Assembly: GCA_964464145.1 (NCBI GenBank)
Contig: CAYXFB010000005.1
Location: 3,349 to 67,348, forward strand
Origin: UBA5399 sp964464145
Lineage (GTDB): Bacteria; Bacillota; Clostridia; Christensenellales; Christensenellaceae
Direction: 5' to 3'
Length of the DNA stretch: 64,000 bases
Part shown: one piece after another, positions 42,405 through 51,858 of the stretch
Layout: each line of letters starts with the position of its first letter
Numbering within the stretch: position 1 is the first letter of the stretch
The notes under the pieces: model-generated
Seen by the model: the letters and a program-made list of their open reading frames with translations, nothing else
The model's database searches: none
Told to the model about the DNA's origin: nothing
Position numbers and translations under genes: made by a program

Positions 42405-43420
42405 CTGTCCGAATACATCCTCTCGTAGTAGTTGCGGTATTCGCCGTTTATTATGTTCTTCCACCAATCCTCATTTTCAAGATACCATTTTACGGTGCGC
42501 TTTATGCCATCCTCGAAGGTGGTCTCCGGCTGCCAGCCGAGTTCGCGCATCATCTTGGCGGGGTCTATAGCGTATCTGAGATCGTGACCCGCCCTGTCCT
42601 TCACGAATGAGATCAAGCTTTCGGGCTTGCCCAGCTCTTTGAGTATGGTTTTGACCACCTGCAAATTTGTGCGCTCGTTGTGGCCGCCAATGTTGTAGAC
42701 CTCGCCCTCCTTACCGTCGTGTATAATGCGGGCGATGGCCGCGCAGTGATCTTCAACATACAGCCAGTCTCGCACGTTTTCGCCCTTGCCGTACACGGGC
42801 AGGCTCTCGTCCGCCAGCGCGCGCGATATCATTAGCGGTATCAGCTTTTCGGGAAAGTGATAGGGCCCGTAATTATTGGAGCAGCGCGAAAGAGTGGCCG
42901 GAAGCCCGAATGTGCGGTGATAGGCCATCACCAATAGATCGGCCGAAGCCTTGGAGGCGGAGTAGGGCGAGGAGGCGTGAATGGGCGTTTCCTCGGTGAA
43001 AAACAGATCGGGCCGGTCGAGCGGCAGATCGCCGTACACCTCGTCCGTGGAAACCTGATGGAAGCGCTTTATGCCGAACTCGCGGCAGGCGTCCATCAAT
43101 ACCTGCGTACCAATTATGTTGGAGCGCAAAAACAGGCCGGGATCCTCGATGGAGCGATCCACGTGAGATTCCGCCGCAAAATTCACAACAACGTCTATAT
43201 CCTCGTTCTCAAACAGGCCGAAAACGATTCCCCTGTCCGCGATATCACCCTTCACGAAGGAGAAACGCGGATCGTCCATAACGCTTTTGAGCGTTTCCAT
43301 ATTGCCCGCGTAGGTAAGCGCGTCCAGCACCAAAATTTCGTGCTCCGGATGCTTTTCCAGCATGTAAAAAACAAAATTGCTTCCTATAAATCCGGCGCCG
43401 CCGGTAACAAGTATCTTCAT
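42401..43420 (-). CDS. rfbB: dTDP-glucose 4,6-dehydratase
   Basis: A 339-residue extended SDR enzyme that converts dTDP-glucose to dTDP-4-keto-6-deoxyglucose using bound NAD. TGGAGFIGSNF is the NAD motif, FAAESHVDRSI and HQVSTDEVYGDL carry the family signatures and catalytic Asp-Glu pair, and YSASKASAD gives the YxxxK. Length is typical (about 340). GGAGG precedes the ATG. It is part of the rfbA-rfbC-rfbB-rfbD order. Confidence 0.97.
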   Translation of the reverse strand: MKILVTGGAGFIGSNFVFYMLEKHPEHEILVLDALTYAGNMETLKSVMDDPRFSFVKGDIADRGIVFGLFENEDIDVVVNFAAESHVDRSIEDPGLFLRSNIIGTQVLMDACREFGIKRFHQVSTDEVYGDLPLDRPDLFFTEETPIHASSPYSASKASADLLVMAYHRTFGLPATLSRCSNNYGPYHFPEKLIPLMISRALADESLPVYGKGENVRDWLYVEDHCAAIARIIHDGKEGEVYNIGGHNERTNLQVVKTILKELGKPESLISFVKDRAGHDLRYAIDPAKMMRELGWQPETTFEDGIKRTVKWYLENEDWWKNIINGEYRNYYERMYSDR

Positions 43421-43459
43421 CTTCCCTCCGCTCCGCCGCGCTTACGCGGCATAGCTCCT

Positions 43460-44005
43460 TTAAAAATTTATGTCCGAATCCTTTAGATAGGGCGCGCTCA
43501 GATCCTTCTGTGAGAGCGTGAAATCACTTCCGCCCCAGTCCACGCCTATTTCCGGGTCGTCGTAGCGTATGCTCCTATCAAGCTCCGCGCAATACACCTT
43601 GTCCACCTTGTATTGTATCTCCACATCGCCTGTGAGCGTCACAAAGCCGTGCGCAAAGCCGGCAGGTATGAAAAACATGGCCTTGTTTTCCGCCGAAAGC
43701 TCCACCGCCTCCCACCTTTTGTAGGTGGGTGAGCCTGTCCTAAGATCAACCGCCACGTCCAGTATTGCGCCGCGTGTGCAGCGTATCAGCTTGTTTTGCG
43801 CCGCCGGGTGGTTTTGAAAGTGCAGGCCGCGCAGCACGCCTTTTTTTTCCGAATAGCTGTGGTTGTCCTGCACAAACTCGCAGGTTATACCCAGCTCCGC
43901 CATCTTGGGCGCGCTGTAGGTCTCCATAAACCAGCCCCGGTTGTCTCCAAAACAATCCGGGGTTATTATAACAAGTCCGTCTATATCAGTTTTTTTCGCT
44001 TGCAT
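43460..44005 (-). CDS. rfbC: dTDP-4-dehydrorhamnose 3,5-epimerase
   Basis: A 181-residue cupin-fold epimerase. VLRGLHFQ contains the catalytic His region, DNHSYSEKKGVLRG and FIPAGFAHGF are family marks, and a Tyr and Asp near the C-terminus complete the set. It acts on the 4-keto sugar made by RfbB. Spacing to rfbA is 12 bases and to rfbB 39 bases, consistent with one operon. Confidence 0.96.
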   Translation of the reverse strand: MQAKKTDIDGLVIITPDCFGDNRGWFMETYSAPKMAELGITCEFVQDNHSYSEKKGVLRGLHFQNHPAAQNKLIRCTRGAILDVAVDLRTGSPTYKRWEAVELSAENKAMFFIPAGFAHGFVTLTGDVEIQYKVDKVYCAELDRSIRYDDPEIGVDWGGSDFTLSQKDLSAPYLKDSDINF

Positions 44006-44017
44006 ATCCTCTATATC

Positions 44018-44902
44018 CTAATCCAGCAATTTTCCATCCGCCACGGCGTGCAAATGCGCTCCGTAGGGAGATTTTCCGTATTTGTTCGCGCTTTCCTTGA
44101 GCGTGGTCTGGTCTATCCAGCCCTGCCGATAGGCAACCTCCTCGGGCGCGGACATCACTATGCCCTGCCGCTTTTGCAGCATCTTCACAAACTCCGCCGC
44201 GTCTATGAGCGAATCGAACGTGCCAGTATCCAGCCAGGCAAAGCCGCGTCCCATTATCTGCACGTGCAGCTCGTCCGCCTCCAGATATATGCGGTTGAGA
44301 TCGGTTATCTCCAGCTCCCCGCGCGCGCTGGGCTTTAGCGACTTGGCGAACTCCACCACGCGGTTATCATAAAAATACAGTCCGGTTATGGCGTAGTTGG
44401 ATTTGGGCTGCTGGGGCTTTTCCTCCACGGAAAGCACCTTGCCCGCTCCGTCAAACTCCACTATGCCAAAGCGCTCGGGATCGTCCACATAATAGCCGAA
44501 AACGGTCGCCCGTCCGGCCTTTTGGTTTTCCACCGCGCAATCCGTCATGTCCCGCAGACCGTTGCCATAGAAAATATTGTCGCCCAATATCATGGCGCAG
44601 CAGTCTTCGCCTATAAATTCCTCGCCTATTATGAATGCCTGCGCCAAGCCGTCCGGCGAGGGCTGCTCTTTATAGCAAAGCGATATGCCAAACTGCGACC
44701 CGTCGCCCAAAAGCTCGCGAAAGCGAGGCAGATCGACGGGCGTTGAAATTATTAGTATGTCCTTTATTCCCGCGTCCATAAGCGTGGAGAGCGGGTAGTA
44801 TATCATGGGCTTGTCGTAAACGGGCAAAAGCTGCTTGGACGACATTATTGTAAGCGGATACAGCCTGGTTCCGCTGCCTCCCGCCAGTATTATTCCCTTC
44901 AT
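44018..44902 (-). CDS. rfbA: Glucose-1-phosphate thymidylyltransferase
   Basis: A 294-residue nucleotidyltransferase that joins glucose-1-phosphate to dTTP, the entry step to dTDP-rhamnose. The N-terminal GIILAGGSGTRLYPLT is the nucleotide-binding signature; ILGDNIFYG, VEEKPQQPKSNYAITGLYFYD and GFAWLDTGTFDSL are classical RmlA motifs. The GGGGG of the upstream leader lies about ten bases before the ATG. It is the first gene of the operon; its -10 region overlaps the end of the repeat element at 44927-45081. Confidence 0.97.
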   Translation of the reverse strand: MKGIILAGGSGTRLYPLTIMSSKQLLPVYDKPMIYYPLSTLMDAGIKDILIISTPVDLPRFRELLGDGSQFGISLCYKEQPSPDGLAQAFIIGEEFIGEDCCAMILGDNIFYGNGLRDMTDCAVENQKAGRATVFGYYVDDPERFGIVEFDGAGKVLSVEEKPQQPKSNYAITGLYFYDNRVVEFAKSLKPSARGELEITDLNRIYLEADELHVQIMGRGFAWLDTGTFDSLIDAAEFVKMLQKRQGIVMSAPEEVAYRQGWIDQTTLKESANKYGKSPYGAHLHAVADGKLLD

Positions 44903-44922
44903 GCTTCCATCCCCCGAAATAT

Positions 44923-44931
44923 ATTATACCA
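44923..44931 (-). promoter_or_regulatory. Extended -10 of the rfb operon
   Basis: Minus-strand TGGTATAAT. The TGG part is the terminal base group of the adjacent MITE-like element, so the element may supply the promoter edge. No clear -35. Confidence 0.45.
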
Positions 44932-45081
44932 ATTACATTTAAAAAGTGCTTGCACTTTTTATAGCGCGAAGCGCGTTTGGAATGGCATGAGACGTGTTCT
45001 GCGCTGCTCTTGCGCAGAACGTGCCACGCCGCAGGCGCGGCGCTTCCAAATTAAAACAGATGTTTTAATTTGGAATTAGTA
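44927..45081. repeat. MITE-like element A (155 bp)
   Basis: Ends are TACCAATTACATTT on the left and, reversed, TACTAATTCCAAATTAAA on the right. Inside are AAAAAGTGC/GCACTTTTT, a TAGCGCGAAGCGCGTTTGGAA block, TTCTGCGC..GCGCAGAA and GCGCC-type hairpins. The block around GCGCGTTTGGAATGGCATGAGACGT also occurs in element B at 59873-60053. Its right end is directly next to the TAA of the GT2 gene at 45082. Confidence 0.7.
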
Positions 45082-45885
45082 TTAGTAGCCCGTACGCTCG
45101 GGCAGTGCGTTTTGCTCCATTCTCTCGTCCTTGTGCCACTTCATGAAATATTTGAACATGGACGCTATATGTATAGACAAAAACCGCAGCTTCTTGGCGC
45201 TCATCCTGCGGTAGTCATGGTAGACGGTTATATCGGGCACGCGCACCACTCGCGCTCGTTTTCTTATTGTGCGCGAAAGATCGGCATCCTCAAAATACAT
45301 AAAATAACGTTCGTCAAAGCCGCCCACCTCGCGCAGTATGCTGGTTCGCGCAAACATAAAGCAGCCGGAGGCGAACTCAATGTCCCGCACAACGGAAAGA
45401 TCCTCGTTCAGCATGGCGTATTCGCGCCGCGTTTTTTCCATGCTCTTGGCGGGCATACGGTTGGCTATGAGATATTTCAGCTTGGGATCGCGCTTGGGCA
45501 GGTTTTGCGGTTGGCCGTTCAGGTAGCACACCCTCGGCGCGCACATGCCCACGTCCATATTTTCCTGCATATATTCATACATCGCACGAAGCGCGTTGTC
45601 CTTCAGCACAATGTCTGGATTGACTATGGCGTGATACACGGAGTTCACCGTTTTTATAACCAGATTGTTGGCCGCGCCATAGCCCAGATTCCTGTCGCAA
45701 AATATAACGCTGATGGATGAAAATTCGTTGGCTATGCGCTCCGCGCTGCCATCCTTGCTGGCGTTGTCCACAACGTATATCTTCACCTTGAGGTTGCGCG
45801 TCTGCTCCAAAATGGAACGCACGGCCTCCCGCGTCCTGTTATAGTCATTATAGTTAACGATACTTACTGTAACGTCATAATCCAA
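45082..45885 (-). CDS. GT2 glycosyltransferase, rhamnosyltransferase-like
   Basis: A 267-residue family 2 transferase. VSIVNYNDYN at 7-16, VVDNASKDGS near 38-47 and NPDIVLKDNA near 90-99 are the nucleotide- and metal-binding motifs; FASGCFMFAR and FDERYFMYFEDADLS resemble rhamnosyltransferases of the WbbL group. Next to the dTDP-rhamnose genes, it is a good candidate user of dTDP-rhamnose. The start is TTG at 45885, ten bases after GGAGG; no ATG is in frame there. Its stop abuts repeat element A. Confidence 0.88.
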   Translation of the reverse strand: MDYDVTVSIVNYNDYNRTREAVRSILEQTRNLKVKIYVVDNASKDGSAERIANEFSSISVIFCDRNLGYGAANNLVIKTVNSVYHAIVNPDIVLKDNALRAMYEYMQENMDVGMCAPRVCYLNGQPQNLPKRDPKLKYLIANRMPAKSMEKTRREYAMLNEDLSVVRDIEFASGCFMFARTSILREVGGFDERYFMYFEDADLSRTIRKRARVVRVPDITVYHDYRRMSAKKLRFLSIHIASMFKYFMKWHKDERMEQNALPERTGY

Positions 45886-46042
45886 AGTTTCATTTCCTCC
45901 GGGGAAAAGCGTTATTATTCAATTATTATACCAGTCTCCCGCTTCTTTTTCCACTTTATTTTTGGCGGACGGGCCGCGTTTGCTTTTGCCGCGCGGCAGA
46001 TATATAATATATGCATAAAACAAAGCAAGGAGCCGGCTTTAT

Positions 46043-46858
46043 TTGAAGAATACCTTCGCAGGCGAGCAAAGCACCCAAAAGCGCGGAAAGCGGCCATATA
46101 TATTCATAATAATAGCGGCCGCGGCCGTGCTGGTCTTCGCGCTTTGCAATATAATAAGCATAACGACAGAATATTCCCGTGGCCGTGAAATATATACGCG
46201 GCTCGAAGCCTACACATCGCTTTCCGGCATGGCCGAACCCACCGAGGCGCCCCGGCCAAACGAAGGCGCTCCGCCGGACGATATATCGGTTTCGGGCGCG
46301 GCAGAGCTCAGTGCTGTGGATTTTTCCGCGCTGCAAGCCATAAACCCCGAAATAATAACGTGGATAGACATCCCCGGAGCGGGCATAAGCTACCCGGTGG
46401 TGCACGGGCGGGACAACGAATATTACCTGTCGCACAGCGCGGAGCGCAGCGCGAACAAATCGGGCGCCATATTCACAGACATGGCCAACAAGGCCGATTT
46501 TTCCGATCAAAACACGGTGATATACGGGCACAACATGAAGGACGGCTCCATGTTTGCCGGGCTTCACCAATACGAAAACGCGGATTTTTTCGCCGCCCAT
46601 CCGCTCATAAACATATACCTTCCTGACGGCGGTAAAAACACATACGAAATAATCTCCGCTTACGTCACAAAGGCCGAAAGCGACACATACAGCATAAATT
46701 TTACGGACGAGGACGCTTTTGAGGCATACAAGCGGGCGGCGCGAGAGCGTTCGGCCGTGGAAACGAAAACGGCGGCGAACGGCAATATAATAACGCTGTC
46801 CACCTGCATACAAAACGAACAGGACACCAGATACGTTGTGGTGGCGGCAAAAAAATGA
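46043..46858 (+). CDS. Class B sortase
   Basis: A 271-residue membrane-anchored transpeptidase. A hydrophobic signal anchor covers about 19-42. The catalytic residues are His163 in IYGHNMKDGSMF, Cys255 in TLSTC and Arg263 in DTRY. The spacing and the SYPVVHGRDNEYYL start of the catalytic fold fit class B sortases. These attach surface proteins or pili components to peptidoglycan. No substrate with a matching sorting signal is visible in the window. The start is TTG at 46043, ten bases after AAGGAG. Glycerol dehydrogenase follows in the same direction. Confidence 0.93.
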   Translation: MKNTFAGEQSTQKRGKRPYIFIIIAAAAVLVFALCNIISITTEYSRGREIYTRLEAYTSLSGMAEPTEAPRPNEGAPPDDISVSGAAELSAVDFSALQAINPEIITWIDIPGAGISYPVVHGRDNEYYLSHSAERSANKSGAIFTDMANKADFSDQNTVIYGHNMKDGSMFAGLHQYENADFFAAHPLINIYLPDGGKNTYEIISAYVTKAESDTYSINFTDEDAFEAYKRAARERSAVETKTAANGNIITLSTCIQNEQDTRYVVVAAKK

Positions 46859-46879
46859 AATCCACTTGGAGGTAGGAAA

Positions 46880-47965
46880 ATGAGAAAAGCTACAAGCTCG
46901 CCCTCAAAATACATTCAGGGCAAAAACGAACTGCAAAAGCTGTGCAAAACCATAGCTCCGCTGGGCGCAAAAAGCGCGCTTATACTGGCCGATCCCTTCA
47001 TACTGAATCATTACGGCGGGGAAATGGCCTCCGGCTTTGCCGAGCACCAAATGCCCGTGACCATGGTGGAATTCGGCGGCGAATGCAGCAAGGCGGAGGT
47101 TGACCGCGTAACGCATATGCTCAAGGAAGCCGCCTGCGACGTTGTGCTGGGCGTGGGCGGCGGCAAGACGCTGGACACCGCCAAGGCCGTTTCGCACTAC
47201 GCGCACCGCCCGGTGGTGATAGTGCCCACGGCTGCCTCCTCGGACGCGCCGTGCAGCGCACTTTCCGTGCTCTACCACGGCGACGGCACCTTCGACCGTT
47301 ATCTTCCGCTAAAGCGCAACCCGGACATGGTTATAGTGGATACTATCGTCGTGGCGAACGCTCCCGCGCGACTTTTTGCGGCCGGTATGGGCGACGCGCT
47401 GGCCACATTTTACGAGGCGCGTTCCTGCTATGCCTCCCGCGCAGCCACTATGGCGGGCGGCGCCTGCTCTGCCTCGGCGCTGGCTCTGGCGCGCGCCTGC
47501 CGCGATACACTCTTCGCGGACGGCTATAAGGCGCTCCTCTCGGTAGAGCAAAACGTTGTGACGCCCGCCGTTGAAAACATTATAGAGGCCAATATATACA
47601 TGAGCGGTATAGGCTTTGAAAGCGGCGGACTGGCTGCGGCGCACGCCCTTCACGACGGGCTTACAATACTGGAAGAAACGCACGCCATGCTGCACGGCGA
47701 AAAGGTTGCCTTCGGCACGCTGGTGCATCTGGCGCTTGAAAACGCGCCGGAGGAGGAGATCGCCCATACCTTGGCCTTTTGCCACCGCACAAATCTGCCC
47801 ACCAGCCTCGCCATGCTGGGCGTGGAAAACCCCACGAGGGAGCAGCTCATGGCCGTTGCCGAATCCAGCTGCGAGAAGGGCAAGCCCATGCACAACATGC
47901 CCTTCCGCGTAACGCCGGAGGACGTATACGCCGCGATAATATTGGCGGACAAGATAGGCAGATAA
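46880..47965 (+). CDS. gldA: Glycerol dehydrogenase
   Basis: A 361-residue NAD-linked metal-dependent dehydrogenase of the GldA group, interconverting glycerol and dihydroxyacetone. VGVGGGKTLDTAKAV is the nucleotide-binding motif, and PTAASSDAPCSALSV is a GldA hallmark. Metal ligands are Asp in GMGDALATFYEA and His in AAHALHDGL and MLHGEKVAFG. GGAGG precedes the ATG. It lies 21 bases after the sortase gene and ends at a strong terminator shared with the convergent cupin gene. A link to the sugar genes downstream is possible but not shown. Confidence 0.93.
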   Translation: MRKATSSPSKYIQGKNELQKLCKTIAPLGAKSALILADPFILNHYGGEMASGFAEHQMPVTMVEFGGECSKAEVDRVTHMLKEAACDVVLGVGGGKTLDTAKAVSHYAHRPVVIVPTAASSDAPCSALSVLYHGDGTFDRYLPLKRNPDMVIVDTIVVANAPARLFAAGMGDALATFYEARSCYASRAATMAGGACSASALALARACRDTLFADGYKALLSVEQNVVTPAVENIIEANIYMSGIGFESGGLAAAHALHDGLTILEETHAMLHGEKVAFGTLVHLALENAPEEEIAHTLAFCHRTNLPTSLAMLGVENPTREQLMAVAESSCEKGKPMHNMPFRVTPEDVYAAIILADKIGR

Positions 47966-47994
47966 AAGAACGCAGGCCGCTATTTCGGAAAACG

Positions 47995-48027
47995 CAAAAA
48001 ACGTCCGGCCGCCACCGGACGTTTTTT
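47995..48027. terminator. Bidirectional terminator, gldA and cupin gene
   Basis: AACGTCCGG and CCGGACGTT arms with runs of A and T. Confidence 0.92.
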
Positions 48028-48090
48028 TATTGCGCCGTACTATACGGCAATGAGAGAGGAAAAAAGCCTTAATATTTTTGCCAAAGCGCG

Positions 48091-49317
48091 TTACTCCTGC
48101 ACGTATTTCGCCGCGTCCGCGTTGCCCGCGTTGAAATGCTTCATCATTATGAGCGGAGTGAACTCGCTGAGGTTTTTTATGGTCACACCCTGCTTCGCCG
48201 CACTTTCTACCACGAAGCACTCGTCCGCCGTCATCTGGCCGTGGCGTATTATGGAGGGCGTGTCTACCGCCAGACCGTTCACCGTTCCCGTGCCCTGCGT
48301 CATTATAAATCCGTAGGCCGCCGCGTCCTTTATGGTCACGCTGGCTCCCGGCTGCACCACCAGGCGCTTGGCCGAAAAATCGGCGCTGCCGTAGGATATC
48401 CATTCCTCATAGTAGCCGTCGCGTTCCATTTCGGCAATATCCTTAACCGGTATGGGCTCATGATAATATTTCGCGTGGAAATCCGGATCGAGGTTCTTTT
48501 CCCAGTCCATCATGCTCACGAGATAATCCACCGGATCGCCCTTGTAGCTCTCGGGTATGACGCTCTTGTTGTAGTTTTGATCTATAAAATAGTTGCGCTC
48601 CACCACGTTTTGGAAAAACACCGAAACGTCGCTTAAATACTGCGGCTCGTAGGTGCACACGCAGGCCGGCGCGTGCACTATGCCCGCGGGAAGGAACCAG
48701 CCCGTACCCAGCTTTATTTTGTATGCCTTGCTGAGCGTGAGTATTTGGTTATCTGCCTTGTTATAGTTACGCAGACATTCGGCTATCTGCTCCTTATTGG
48801 TGCCCGGCACAAAGCCGAAGAAGGTATAGTCGCTGTCATACAGCACGTTGTTCATTTCCATGGGGAAATAGTATGACTCCGGCTTGCGGTTCATGCCTAT
48901 GTTTTTGGCGTGCTCCTCAAGCGGGTGCATATGGTGGGGCAGTTTCGCGCCGTAATCGAAAAACTTGGAAAACATAACGTAACCGCCCAGCTTTTCCATT
49001 ACCTCTTTGCCTAAAAGCTCGTCGCCCATCTGCTCTATGGCCTCGCGGAAGGATATGCCCTCCGCGTCTTCCGCCGTCCAAAACCAGCTCATGGTATCGG
49101 CCGAAACGTCCTTCTTGCCCGTCTCCGCCACGCCCATGGAGCAGAACCAACGTTCCGCCACGCCGCCATTTTCCACGCCGTTGGGGTACATGTCGTCTGG
49201 GTGAAGCTTCAGCCTGCGTCCGGGCGGCAAAAACGTCCTGCATAGCCATGTGGGCTTCATGCGGGCTACACCGTTATATTTATCCAGCTCATTTTTTAGC
49301 GCCGAAAGTTTACTCAT
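48091..49317 (-). CDS. Cupin protein resembling class I mannose-6-phosphate isomerase
   Basis: A 408-residue protein with a cupin core. LPHHMHPLEEHA provides likely metal ligands (His, His, Glu) and GWFLPAGIVHAPA a further His, in the arrangement of class I phosphomannose isomerases. The N-terminal stretch KPTWLCRTFLPPGRRLKLHPDDMYPNG is unlike ordinary ManA. The sugar context (arabinose-isomerase-like neighbour, ribose-type importer, kinases) suggests an aldose-ketose isomerase or related enzyme acting in the same pathway. The ATG is 11 bases past the stop of the isomerase gene. The substrate is not known. Confidence 0.78.
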   Translation of the reverse strand: MSKLSALKNELDKYNGVARMKPTWLCRTFLPPGRRLKLHPDDMYPNGVENGGVAERWFCSMGVAETGKKDVSADTMSWFWTAEDAEGISFREAIEQMGDELLGKEVMEKLGGYVMFSKFFDYGAKLPHHMHPLEEHAKNIGMNRKPESYYFPMEMNNVLYDSDYTFFGFVPGTNKEQIAECLRNYNKADNQILTLSKAYKIKLGTGWFLPAGIVHAPACVCTYEPQYLSDVSVFFQNVVERNYFIDQNYNKSVIPESYKGDPVDYLVSMMDWEKNLDPDFHAKYYHEPIPVKDIAEMERDGYYEEWISYGSADFSAKRLVVQPGASVTIKDAAAYGFIMTQGTGTVNGLAVDTPSIIRHGQMTADECFVVESAAKQGVTIKNLSEFTPLIMMKHFNAGNADAAKYVQE

Positions 49318-49328
49318 TATTTTTCACC

Positions 49329-50726
49329 TCAAACTTCCACATATTCTATGTCCAGTATGTCACACAAAAATTCCAGCTTGCGCATATGATCCCCCAGCCA
49401 CAGCACCTGATGATGTGTGCCGCCCGCTCTGAGCCATTCGTCCATAGAGGCGCGTATGCCCGTATCCGGCTTGAAGAATGTATAGTTCATGGGTATTCCG
49501 GGTATCTCGCCCGTGTCCAGCACCTCACCGCGCATTACCACGAGGCGGTAATAATCGCCCGCTACGGGCACCAGCGTGGCCGCCGTTGCGATCCCCGGCT
49601 GTGCGCTATAAACCAGCGTGGGCGGGTTGTCCCTATCGCCTATGTCAAGCGGGCGGTCTATGAGCTTTATTGGCCGGTCCTTCCTCGCAACCTTCCAGTT
49701 GCCCTCGCCCATGTGGCTGAACATGCAGGCGTCGCGCCCGAAGTCCAGCGAATACATCTCGGTGAAATGCGGATCGCCTATCAAAAGATGTCCCATAGCC
49801 ATGAGCGCCATTATGTGCACATCGCCCTCGGCCGAATAGCCGTAGCCCTTGGCCATGAGGTTGCTCGCGCCCAGTATGGGCAGCTGGTCTATGCGTCCGT
49901 CCTCGCCAAACACGGTAAAGTTGGCGGAAAAGCCGTCGTAACCGTTCTCTATCATAAATTTCTCGAAGGCCAGCTGCAGCTTTGCCGCGTAACGGTGGCT
50001 GGCTTCGGGAAGATTAGGCTGCACCTCAAAGTTTTTACTGTCCTCCGCTATCTGCGCGTCTATTTCGGACTCTGTAATCGTTCCCATTTGCTTCACAATT
50101 AGGCCTATGCCCTCGTGCAGCACTTCTATGCCCAGCTTGCGGAAGTAGGCTACCTCATCTCCCATTATGTCGCCCATGTTCTGCATTTTCTGCATAACGG
50201 CAAGGCGCACCTTGGTGAGCTTGTTGGCCGTGTTGGCCGCCTGCGCCCAGTCCTCCACAAAGCTTTTGAAGGCCTCGCTCTGCCAATCCTCCGTTATTAT
50301 GGCAGGCTCCACGCCCAGACGCATCAGCATGTTTGATGTATCCTGTATGCCGTGTATGCCCTGATTTGTTGTGAGCAGGCTCCAATCCCAATTGTCTGTA
50401 ACATTTGGCAGCGGCTGTATGTTGGCTATCATAACGGGCAGGTGGTTCTTTTTGAAGGCCTGCACAATGCGCATACCGGGCGAATAAAGCGCGTTCACCA
50501 CCATTATGCCGTCCAGCTCCTTGTCGTTGAAGCTTTTCACTATGCGCTCAGTGTCCCAGCGCTCCTTTGATATACCGGGGAAGTCTATTTCCACAACGTC
50601 ACTAAGTTTTGCTATTACGTCACGCAGAAATTTTTCCTGATTTGCGGGTATCTCCGGCTGAGATTTGTCGTACAGGCCGTGCATAAGCGCCAGCAGCCCT
50701 ATTTTCGGTTTTGTTTTTGTAAGCAT
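49329..50726 (-). CDS. L-arabinose isomerase family protein
   Basis: A 465-residue enzyme of the AraA-type fold, which interconverts aldose and ketose sugars with Mn2+. EGDVHIMALMAMG and FSHMGEGNWK fit the positions of the metal-binding Glu and His of AraA, and a further His pair is in GGTHHQVLWLGD near the C-terminus. The overall similarity to true AraA is moderate by eye, so another pentose or deoxy sugar may be the substrate. GGAGG lies eight bases before the ATG at 50726. It sits between the transporter permease and the cupin gene in one minus-strand run. Confidence 0.85.
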   Translation of the reverse strand: MLTKTKPKIGLLALMHGLYDKSQPEIPANQEKFLRDVIAKLSDVVEIDFPGISKERWDTERIVKSFNDKELDGIMVVNALYSPGMRIVQAFKKNHLPVMIANIQPLPNVTDNWDWSLLTTNQGIHGIQDTSNMLMRLGVEPAIITEDWQSEAFKSFVEDWAQAANTANKLTKVRLAVMQKMQNMGDIMGDEVAYFRKLGIEVLHEGIGLIVKQMGTITESEIDAQIAEDSKNFEVQPNLPEASHRYAAKLQLAFEKFMIENGYDGFSANFTVFGEDGRIDQLPILGASNLMAKGYGYSAEGDVHIMALMAMGHLLIGDPHFTEMYSLDFGRDACMFSHMGEGNWKVARKDRPIKLIDRPLDIGDRDNPPTLVYSAQPGIATAATLVPVAGDYYRLVVMRGEVLDTGEIPGIPMNYTFFKPDTGIRASMDEWLRAGGTHHQVLWLGDHMRKLEFLCDILDIEYVEV

Positions 50727-50858
50727 ATTCAATCCCTCCATTGCTTTTGTTTTTTATATTTTTCATCCCGACGCCCAAAAACGTCGGCAAACGTTTTTTA
50801 AATTTGAGCGTATCCGCCGCTTTTTTCAAACGGCGGATACACGCTTTTTTTGTACATA

Positions 50859-51842
50859 TTATTTACGCTTCATGTGTGAGATAGCGTCTATGGATACGGC
50901 CAACAGCAGTATGAGGCCGCTTATCAATTGCTGATAGTACACCGAAACCTTCCACAGCACGAGGCCGTTTGAGAGAAAGCTCATGAGAACAGTACCAAGC
51001 ACAGCGCCCAGCACCCTGCCCTCGCCGCCCGTAAGGGATGCGCCGCCAATTACGCAGGAGGCTATAACGTTCATTTCGTCGCCATTGCCCGCAACCGCCG
51101 CCGCCGTGTTGAAACGGGATAGGTACAGTATGCCCGCAAGGCCGCACAAAAAGCTGCTGAGCGTGTAAGTGGCAAGCTTCACCTTATCCGTATTTATTCC
51201 CGACAGCTTTGCCGCCGTCTCGTTTGAGCCGGTGTAGAAAACCTTTCGCACCGCCACCGACCGCTTTAGCAGCACTTCGGCTATTATGGCGATTATTATG
51301 AATATTATGAAGAACATCGGTATAAAGCCTATAACGCCGGAGCCAAGGAAACGGAAAACCTCATCCGTATTTGTGGGCGTCAGGTTTGAGCCCTTGGATA
51401 TAACGTAGCACAGGCCGCGCGCCACGTTCAGCATACCTATGGTGGCTATCATGGGCGCCAGCTTTATCTTGGCCACGAACAGTCCGTTCACCGCGCCCAG
51501 CCCGGCCGCGAACGCCAGCGCTATCACCATGGCGAACCATACGTTTAAATTATAATACTTTGTGAGCGCGGCCACCGTCATTGCGGCAAGGCCGTATATC
51601 GCGCCCACCGAAAGGTCTATGCCGCCCGTTATGAGCACAAAGGTCATGGCTATGGCCATTATGCCCGTGCCCGCCAGGCTTATGAAAGTGGCCTGTATGT
51701 TTTGCGGCGTGAAAAAATTACCGTTTGTGGTAACGCCCAGCACTATGGCCAGCACCACCACTATCACAGCCACCGTGGCTTCCCGGCTGGCAAATAATTT
51801 TTTTATTCCACCCTGTTTGTTTAGAGTAACTTCTTTTTGCAT
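50859..51842 (-). CDS. Ribose-type sugar ABC transporter permease
   Basis: A 327-residue membrane protein with about eight to ten helices, of the RbsC family. TGGIDLSVGAIYGLAAM is the family signature, and AVNGLFVAKIKLAPMIATIGMLNVARG and IGGASLTGGEGRVLGAVLG match closely. It forms the membrane channel for the importer with the ATPase and binding protein upstream. GGGAGG lies ten bases before the ATG at 51842. The start overlaps nothing, but the gene begins 17 bases inside the end of the ATPase gene (51859), so they are coupled. Confidence 0.93.
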   Translation of the reverse strand: MQKEVTLNKQGGIKKLFASREATVAVIVVVLAIVLGVTTNGNFFTPQNIQATFISLAGTGIMAIAMTFVLITGGIDLSVGAIYGLAAMTVAALTKYYNLNVWFAMVIALAFAAGLGAVNGLFVAKIKLAPMIATIGMLNVARGLCYVISKGSNLTPTNTDEVFRFLGSGVIGFIPMFFIIFIIIAIIAEVLLKRSVAVRKVFYTGSNETAAKLSGINTDKVKLATYTLSSFLCGLAGILYLSRFNTAAAVAGNGDEMNVIASCVIGGASLTGGEGRVLGAVLGTVLMSFLSNGLVLWKVSVYYQQLISGLILLLAVSIDAISHMKRK

Positions 51843-51858
51843 ATCAGTTCGTCCTCCC

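Noticed and set aside
47309..48403. A 364-codon open frame on the minus strand
   Set aside because: Runs across the gldA gene, its terminator and the cupin gene in a non-coding frame.
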